Positions 41,672-45,269 of a DNA stretch of 45,269 nucleotides are shown here, piece after piece. Under the pieces are notes generated by a model that saw only the letters and a list, made by a program, of their open reading frames with translations, was not told the DNA's origin and ran no database searches. Both the position numbers and the translations under genes were made by a program. The stretch's first letter is position 1, and each line of letters starts with the position of its first letter. The DNA comes from Clostridiales bacterium. GTDB lineage: Bacteria > Bacillota > Clostridia > Oscillospirales > Acutalibacteraceae. The DNA is taken from assembly GCA_019416455.1 (NCBI GenBank), contig DXXG01000019.1, forward strand, positions 1-45,269, written 5' to 3'.

Positions 41672-41797
41672 GCCACAGTTTTGGGACCTGTTCCCCTCTG
41701 GGTCCTATTTAAAGAAAAGAGGGTTTTGTCCGGGGAAACGCCCCGGCGTGGAAGGAGTTGGATCATCATACTGCGCTTTTTAAAGTTGAGAAGGGGC

Positions 41798-43168
41798 ATG
41801 GGCAGCTCCTTCGAGATCGATATGACAAACGGCCCCCTGCTGGGGAAGATCGTCCGGTTCGCCATTCCCTTGGCGATTTCCGGTATCCTCCAGCTGCTGT
41901 TCAACGCCGCGGACATCATCGTGGTGGGCCGGTTCTCAGGGCCGGGCGCCCTGGCGGCGGTGGGTTCTACAAGTGCCCTGATCAACCTGATCGTCAACCT
42001 GTTCATTGGCCTCTCCGTAGGCACCAACGTGCTGGTGGCCCAGTATTACGGCGCCAGCCGGGGAAAAGACCTGCGGGAAACGGTCCACACCTCCATCCTC
42101 ACCAGCCTGATCTTCGGTGTGATCCTGCTGGTGATCGGCGTGGCGCTGGCGGCTCCCATGCTGGAGCTGATGGGCACCCCCGAGGACGTGCTGGACCAGG
42201 CTTGTTTGTACATGCGCATCTACTTCATCGGGATGCCCGCCTCCATGCTCTTTAATTTCGGCGCGGCCATCCTCAGGGCGGTGGGGGACACCCAGCGGCC
42301 TTTGTATTTCCTGCTGCTGGCAGGCGTGGTGAACGTGGTGCTGAATCTGTTTTTCGTTATCGTCTGCGGACTGGACGTGGCGGGCGTGGCTTTGGCCACG
42401 GTGATCTCCCAGTGTGTTTCCGCCCTGTTAGTGCTTTTGTGCCTGATGCACAGCCATACGGTCTACCAGGTGAACCTGAAGGAACTGTGCGTGAAAAAGG
42501 ATAAGCTGCTGGGCATGGCGAAGATCGGCCTGCCCGCGGGGATCCAGGGAGCTTCTTTCTCCATCTCCAATGTGCTCATCCAGTCCTCTATCAATTCCTT
42601 TGGTTCCATCGCCATGGCGGGCAACACGGCTGCCTCCAATCTGGAGGGCTTTGTCAGCACCGGCATGGATGCCTTTTCCCAAGCGGCCCTCAGCTTTTCC
42701 GGCCAGAATGTGGGTGCCGGCAAGCTGAACCGAGTTAACCGCATTGTTATTCTCTGCCTGCTGCTGGTCACCGGTACCGGTCTAGTGCTGGGCATCGGCT
42801 GCTGGCTGTTGGGACCTCAGCTGCTGAGTATCTACTCCACGGAAGCGGACGTGATCTCCTTTGGCATGCTGCGCCTTGGCACCGTGTGTATCTGGGAATT
42901 CCTGGGCGGCATGATGGGCGTGATGGTGGGCACTCTCCGAGGCCTGGGAGCCTCCTTTGTGCCTATGGCCATCACCATTGGCTTTGTGTGCGGGTTCCGT
43001 GTGGTGTGGCTGTTTACCGTGTTCGCTCAGTGGCCCCAGCTCACCGTGCTGTACGCGTCCTATCCCATCACTTGGGGATTGGCGGCCGGGTGCGACCTGC
43101 TGTGCTTCTTCTTGGTTCGGGCCCACGTAAAAAAGAAACTGGCGCTGAAAACCGCCGGTGGACCGTGA
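41798..43168 (+). CDS. MATE family efflux transporter, first of a tandem pair
   Basis: A 456-residue transporter from the first ATG, with about twelve helices, of the MATE family that expels cations and drugs using Na+ or H+ gradients. The first helix block is NGPLLGKIVRFAIPLAISGI and the second half repeats the same layout. The true start is uncertain: GGAAGGAG at 41751-41758 favours a start near 41768-41771, where only ATA or CTG is available; CTG at 41771 aligns with the GTG start of the paralogue. The protein is clearly a paralogue of the next gene. Confidence 0.9.
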   Translation: MGSSFEIDMTNGPLLGKIVRFAIPLAISGILQLLFNAADIIVVGRFSGPGALAAVGSTSALINLIVNLFIGLSVGTNVLVAQYYGASRGKDLRETVHTSILTSLIFGVILLVIGVALAAPMLELMGTPEDVLDQACLYMRIYFIGMPASMLFNFGAAILRAVGDTQRPLYFLLLAGVVNVVLNLFFVIVCGLDVAGVALATVISQCVSALLVLLCLMHSHTVYQVNLKELCVKKDKLLGMAKIGLPAGIQGASFSISNVLIQSSINSFGSIAMAGNTAASNLEGFVSTGMDAFSQAALSFSGQNVGAGKLNRVNRIVILCLLLVTGTGLVLGIGCWLLGPQLLSIYSTEADVISFGMLRLGTVCIWEFLGGMMGVMVGTLRGLGASFVPMAITIGFVCGFRVVWLFTVFAQWPQLTVLYASYPITWGLAAGCDLLCFFLVRAHVKKKLALKTAGGP

Positions 43169-43216
43169 CCGGTCCTTGCATGTAACATGACCCATTAGGT
43201 TTGGAGGATTAACGCT

Positions 43217-44614
43217 GTGAAATTTCCTTTTCGCCCCGGCGCCCGCCGGAGTACTTTCGAGATCGACATGACAAACGGCCCCTTGCTGGGGAAGATCGTC
43301 CGATTCGCCATTCCTCTGGCGCTGTCGGGCATCTTGCAGCTGCTATTCAACGCCGCGGATATCATCGTGGCGGGACGATTCGCCGGCAGCCAGGCCTTGG
43401 CGGCGGTGGGCTCCACCAGCGCCTTGATCAACTTGATCGTCAACCTGTTTATCGGCTTGTCCATCGGCGTCAACGTGCTGGTGGCCCGGTATTACGGCGG
43501 CGGCCAGCGGAAAGACCTGCATGAGACTGTCCATACAGCAGTGCTTATCAGCGTCATCAGCGGCCTTGTGCTGATCGTGGTGGGCATGGCCTTGTCCCGG
43601 CCCTTGCTGGAAATGATGGGCACCCCTGAGGACGTGATCGACCAGGCGGTGCTGTACATGCGCATCTATTTCGTGGGCATGCCTGTCATGATGTCCTACA
43701 ACTTCGGCGCGGCCATTTTGAGGGCGGTGGGGGATACCCAGCGGCCTCTGTACTTCCTGCTGATCGCCGGCGTGGTCAACGTGTTTTTGAATCTGTTTTT
43801 CGTCATCGCCCTCCACATGGGCGTGGCAGGCGTTGCCACGGCTACTGTGATCTCTCAGTGCATCTCCGCCGGATTGGTGCTCCAGTGCCTGATCCGCAGT
43901 GATACCGTCTACCGTGTGGAGCTGAAGAAGCTGAGGATCTATAAAGACAAACTGCTGCAAATGACCAAGATCGGCGTCCCGGCTGGTATCCAGGGTGCTA
44001 CCTTCTCGATTTCCAATGTGCTCATCCAGTCCTCCATCAATTCCTTCGGCTCTATCGCTATGGCAGGCAGTACCGCCGCCAGCAATATCGAAGGCTTTGT
44101 GTGGACGGCTATGGACGCTTTTACCCAGTCTACCCTCAGCTTTACCGGACAGAATTACGGCGCCAAGAAATTCCACCGTATCACCAAGGTGGTGTGGTAT
44201 AACTTGGGCCTGGTGACTCTGGTAGGCTTGGTGCTGGGCATCGGCGCCTATCTGCTGAGCACGCCTCTGCTGAGCATCTATTCCACAGACCCGGAAGTCA
44301 TCGCCTATGGCAAGGAGCGCTTGCTGATGGTCTGCGCCCCTTACGCTATTTGCGGTGTCATGAACGTGATGGTGGGCGCCATGCGTGGTCTGGGATCTTC
44401 TCTCACACCTATGGTGGCGTCTATCTTTGGCGTGTGCGTGCTCCGTGTCATCTGGATCTATACCATTTTCCCCTTGGACCGCACCTTCTTTATGCTGTTC
44501 CTGTCCTATTCGGTAACCTGGTTGGTCACTGGACTGATCGGGGTAGTGTGTTTCATCTTCATCCGAAAACGGGCCATCGCCCGAGCGGGTGGAATGGTCG
44601 CCGAGCAGGACTGA
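43217..44614 (+). CDS. MATE family efflux transporter, second of a tandem pair
   Basis: A 465-residue MATE transporter starting with GTG, with GGAGG about ten bases upstream. It shares very long identical runs with the upstream gene, including the N-terminal FEIDMTNGPLLGKIVRF, so the two arose by duplication. The pair is 48 bases apart and may be one transcript; the proteins could be redundant or have diverged in substrate. A strong terminator follows. Confidence 0.92.
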   Translation: MKFPFRPGARRSTFEIDMTNGPLLGKIVRFAIPLALSGILQLLFNAADIIVAGRFAGSQALAAVGSTSALINLIVNLFIGLSIGVNVLVARYYGGGQRKDLHETVHTAVLISVISGLVLIVVGMALSRPLLEMMGTPEDVIDQAVLYMRIYFVGMPVMMSYNFGAAILRAVGDTQRPLYFLLIAGVVNVFLNLFFVIALHMGVAGVATATVISQCISAGLVLQCLIRSDTVYRVELKKLRIYKDKLLQMTKIGVPAGIQGATFSISNVLIQSSINSFGSIAMAGSTAASNIEGFVWTAMDAFTQSTLSFTGQNYGAKKFHRITKVVWYNLGLVTLVGLVLGIGAYLLSTPLLSIYSTDPEVIAYGKERLLMVCAPYAICGVMNVMVGAMRGLGSSLTPMVASIFGVCVLRVIWIYTIFPLDRTFFMLFLSYSVTWLVTGLIGVVCFIFIRKRAIARAGGMVAEQD

Positions 44615-44624
44615 CCCTCTTAAT

Positions 44625-44655
44625 TGCCCCTGGCGTTTGCCGGGGGCCTTTTTTT
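44625..44655 (+). terminator. Intrinsic terminator after the MATE pair
   Basis: GCCCCTGGC pairs with GCCGGGGGC over GTTT with one mismatch and is followed by seven T. Confidence 0.9.
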
Positions 44656-44677
44656 GTCTTTAAAAAGACAATCCTAT

Positions 44678-44791
44678 TTAGAAAGCGGCTTGTCCGCCGG
44701 AGAGCATCAGAATCACCATGAGATTTACAAGAGCTACTACTACTACCTTCCACAGTCCCATCAGAAAAGATTTTGTTCGTTCCCATCGCAT
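44678..44791 (-). CDS. Possible 37-residue single-pass membrane peptide
   Basis: MRWERTKSFLMGLWKVVVVA begins a 37-residue peptide with a basic N-terminus and one hydrophobic helix (about residues 10-31), ending GGQAAF. AAAGGAG lies eight bases before the ATG, an ideal distance. It is antisense to the end of the MATE region and its stop lies just before the MATE terminator. The gene is too short for ordinary gene calling. Size, charge and helix resemble type I toxins or small membrane regulators, but no antitoxin RNA is identified. This is a prediction from layout only. Confidence 0.55.
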   Translation of the reverse strand: MRWERTKSFLMGLWKVVVVALVNLMVILMLSGGQAAF

Positions 44792-44998
44792 AAAACCGAC
44801 TCCTTTACTCCAAAGCTATATCTATATATAATAGGGAAAGAAAGATCTTTATGACTACCATACCCAAGTAGGGGAGAAAGTCTCCCGGCAAAAACTGCAC
44901 AGGAAGGAAAGAAACAGGGTCTTTCTAGTAGAAGAAAGGGGAATAAACCACTATAAGAAGTGGTAGCAAAGAAATTTGAAAAAACTTGAAAAAAAGCG

Positions 44999-45027
44999 TT
45001 GACATTTGGGAACTGGTATGGTATTAT
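44999..45027 (+). promoter_or_regulatory. rRNA-type promoter P1
   Basis: TTGACA (44999-45004) and TATTAT (45022-45027), 17-base spacer, with A-tracts upstream as in strong promoters. A duplicate promoter follows 148 bases later. Confidence 0.8.
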
Positions 45028-45032
45028 ATCTG

Positions 45033-45104
45033 AGCGCTCGAGAGAGAGCTCAAACAAGTAAAAAGGATCTGAGTTTCGACTCAGGCGAGTAACGAACAGA
45101 TCCT
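45033..45104 (+). ncRNA. Structured leader element after P1
   Basis: GCGCTCGAGAGAGAGCTC then an outer stem AGGATCTG (45064-45071) / CAGATCCT (45097-45104) enclosing CGACTCAGGCGAGTAACGA, itself able to pair ACTC with GAGT. The same inner sequence recurs at 45225-45243 within a different outer stem. Confidence 0.6.
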
Positions 45105-45146
45105 GAATTTTGAGTCGAAAGACTTGAAAAAAACTTGAAAAAGGGC

Positions 45147-45175
45147 TTGACAATCGAAACCGAATGTGGTAAGAT
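45147..45175 (+). promoter_or_regulatory. rRNA-type promoter P2
   Basis: TTGACA (45147-45152) and TAAGAT (45170-45175), 17-base spacer, preceded by the same CTTGAAAAA tracts as P1. Confidence 0.8.
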
Positions 45176-45180
45176 AGTCA

Positions 45181-45269
45181 AGCGCTCGAGAGAGAGCTCA
45201 CTCAAGTAAATCAAGTTCGAAAGACGACTCAGGCGAGTAACGATGAGAACTTGAACGAAGTTCGAAAGA
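45181..45269 (+). ncRNA. Second leader element, running off the right edge
   Basis: GCGCTCGAGAGAGAGCTC then outer stem CAAGTTC (45212-45218) / GAACTTG (45247-45253) around the shared inner sequence CGACTCAGGCGAGTAACGA. A further AAGTTCGAAAGA at the window end suggests a third repeat. A 16S rRNA gene probably lies just beyond the window. Confidence 0.55.

Noticed and set aside
1..45269. CRISPR array or prophage
   Set aside because: No regularly spaced short repeats with unique spacers, no cas genes, and no phage structural genes besides the lone integrase.

Overview
This window is the replication-origin neighbourhood of a Gram-positive, GC-rich Clostridia chromosome. The closest fit is the Oscillospiraceae/Ruminococcaceae. 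That rests on the order dnaA-dnaN-S4-recF-remB-gyrB-gyrA on one side and rpmH-rnpA-yidD-yidC-jag-mnmE-mnmG-rsmG-noc-parA-parB on the other, on sigma-A type promoters, and on prose-like intergenic repeats between many genes. The species cannot be named from the sequence alone.

Layout. Positions 1-8.3 kb (minus strand) hold the start of an exported protein, a solitary tyrosine recombinase with an apparent HTH-like insertion, an orphan ABC substrate-binding lipoprotein behind a possible attenuator, and a four-gene operon resembling the Gld ABC exporter plus a DUF4340 protein. Positions 8.4-11.9 kb (plus strand) carry a hairpin-rich repeat, DUF1015, a Nudix hydrolase, an LprI-like exported protein and a DUF1622 membrane protein. 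Positions 12.4-23.8 kb (minus strand) are the dnaA-to-gyrA arm. The dnaA-dnaN gap holds a recognisable oriC: DnaA boxes, a GC patch, five DnaA-trios and an AT-rich stretch. Positions 24.1-34.7 kb (plus strand) are the rpmH-to-parB arm, with a consensus parS inside mnmG and a near-consensus parS before parA. After that come serS, an MFS transporter (minus), guaB, a tRNA-Met/tRNA-Glu pair, a lipoprotein, a LUD-domain protein, two tandem MATE transporters, a small unlisted hydrophobic peptide gene and, at the right edge, duplicated rRNA-type promoters whose leaders lead out of the window.

How it works together. The core encodes initiation (DnaA, oriC), elongation and repair (DnaN, RecF), topology (GyrA/GyrB), segregation (ParA/ParB/parS), division control (Noc), membrane protein insertion (YidC, YidD, Jag) and tRNA maturation or modification (RnpA, MnmE, MnmG, RsmG). 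Transcription diverges from the dnaA/rpmH gap.

The least explained parts are not protein genes. They are (i) a modular dispersed intergenic repeat that sits at gene 3' ends, often as head-to-head pairs; (ii) cloverleaf-like double-hairpin elements; (iii) three tandem terminator hairpins between noc and parA whose stems differ in sequence but stay paired; (iv) a duplicated rrn leader element whose outer stem covaries. Three core genes (dnaA, gyrB, parB) appear to start with TTG.
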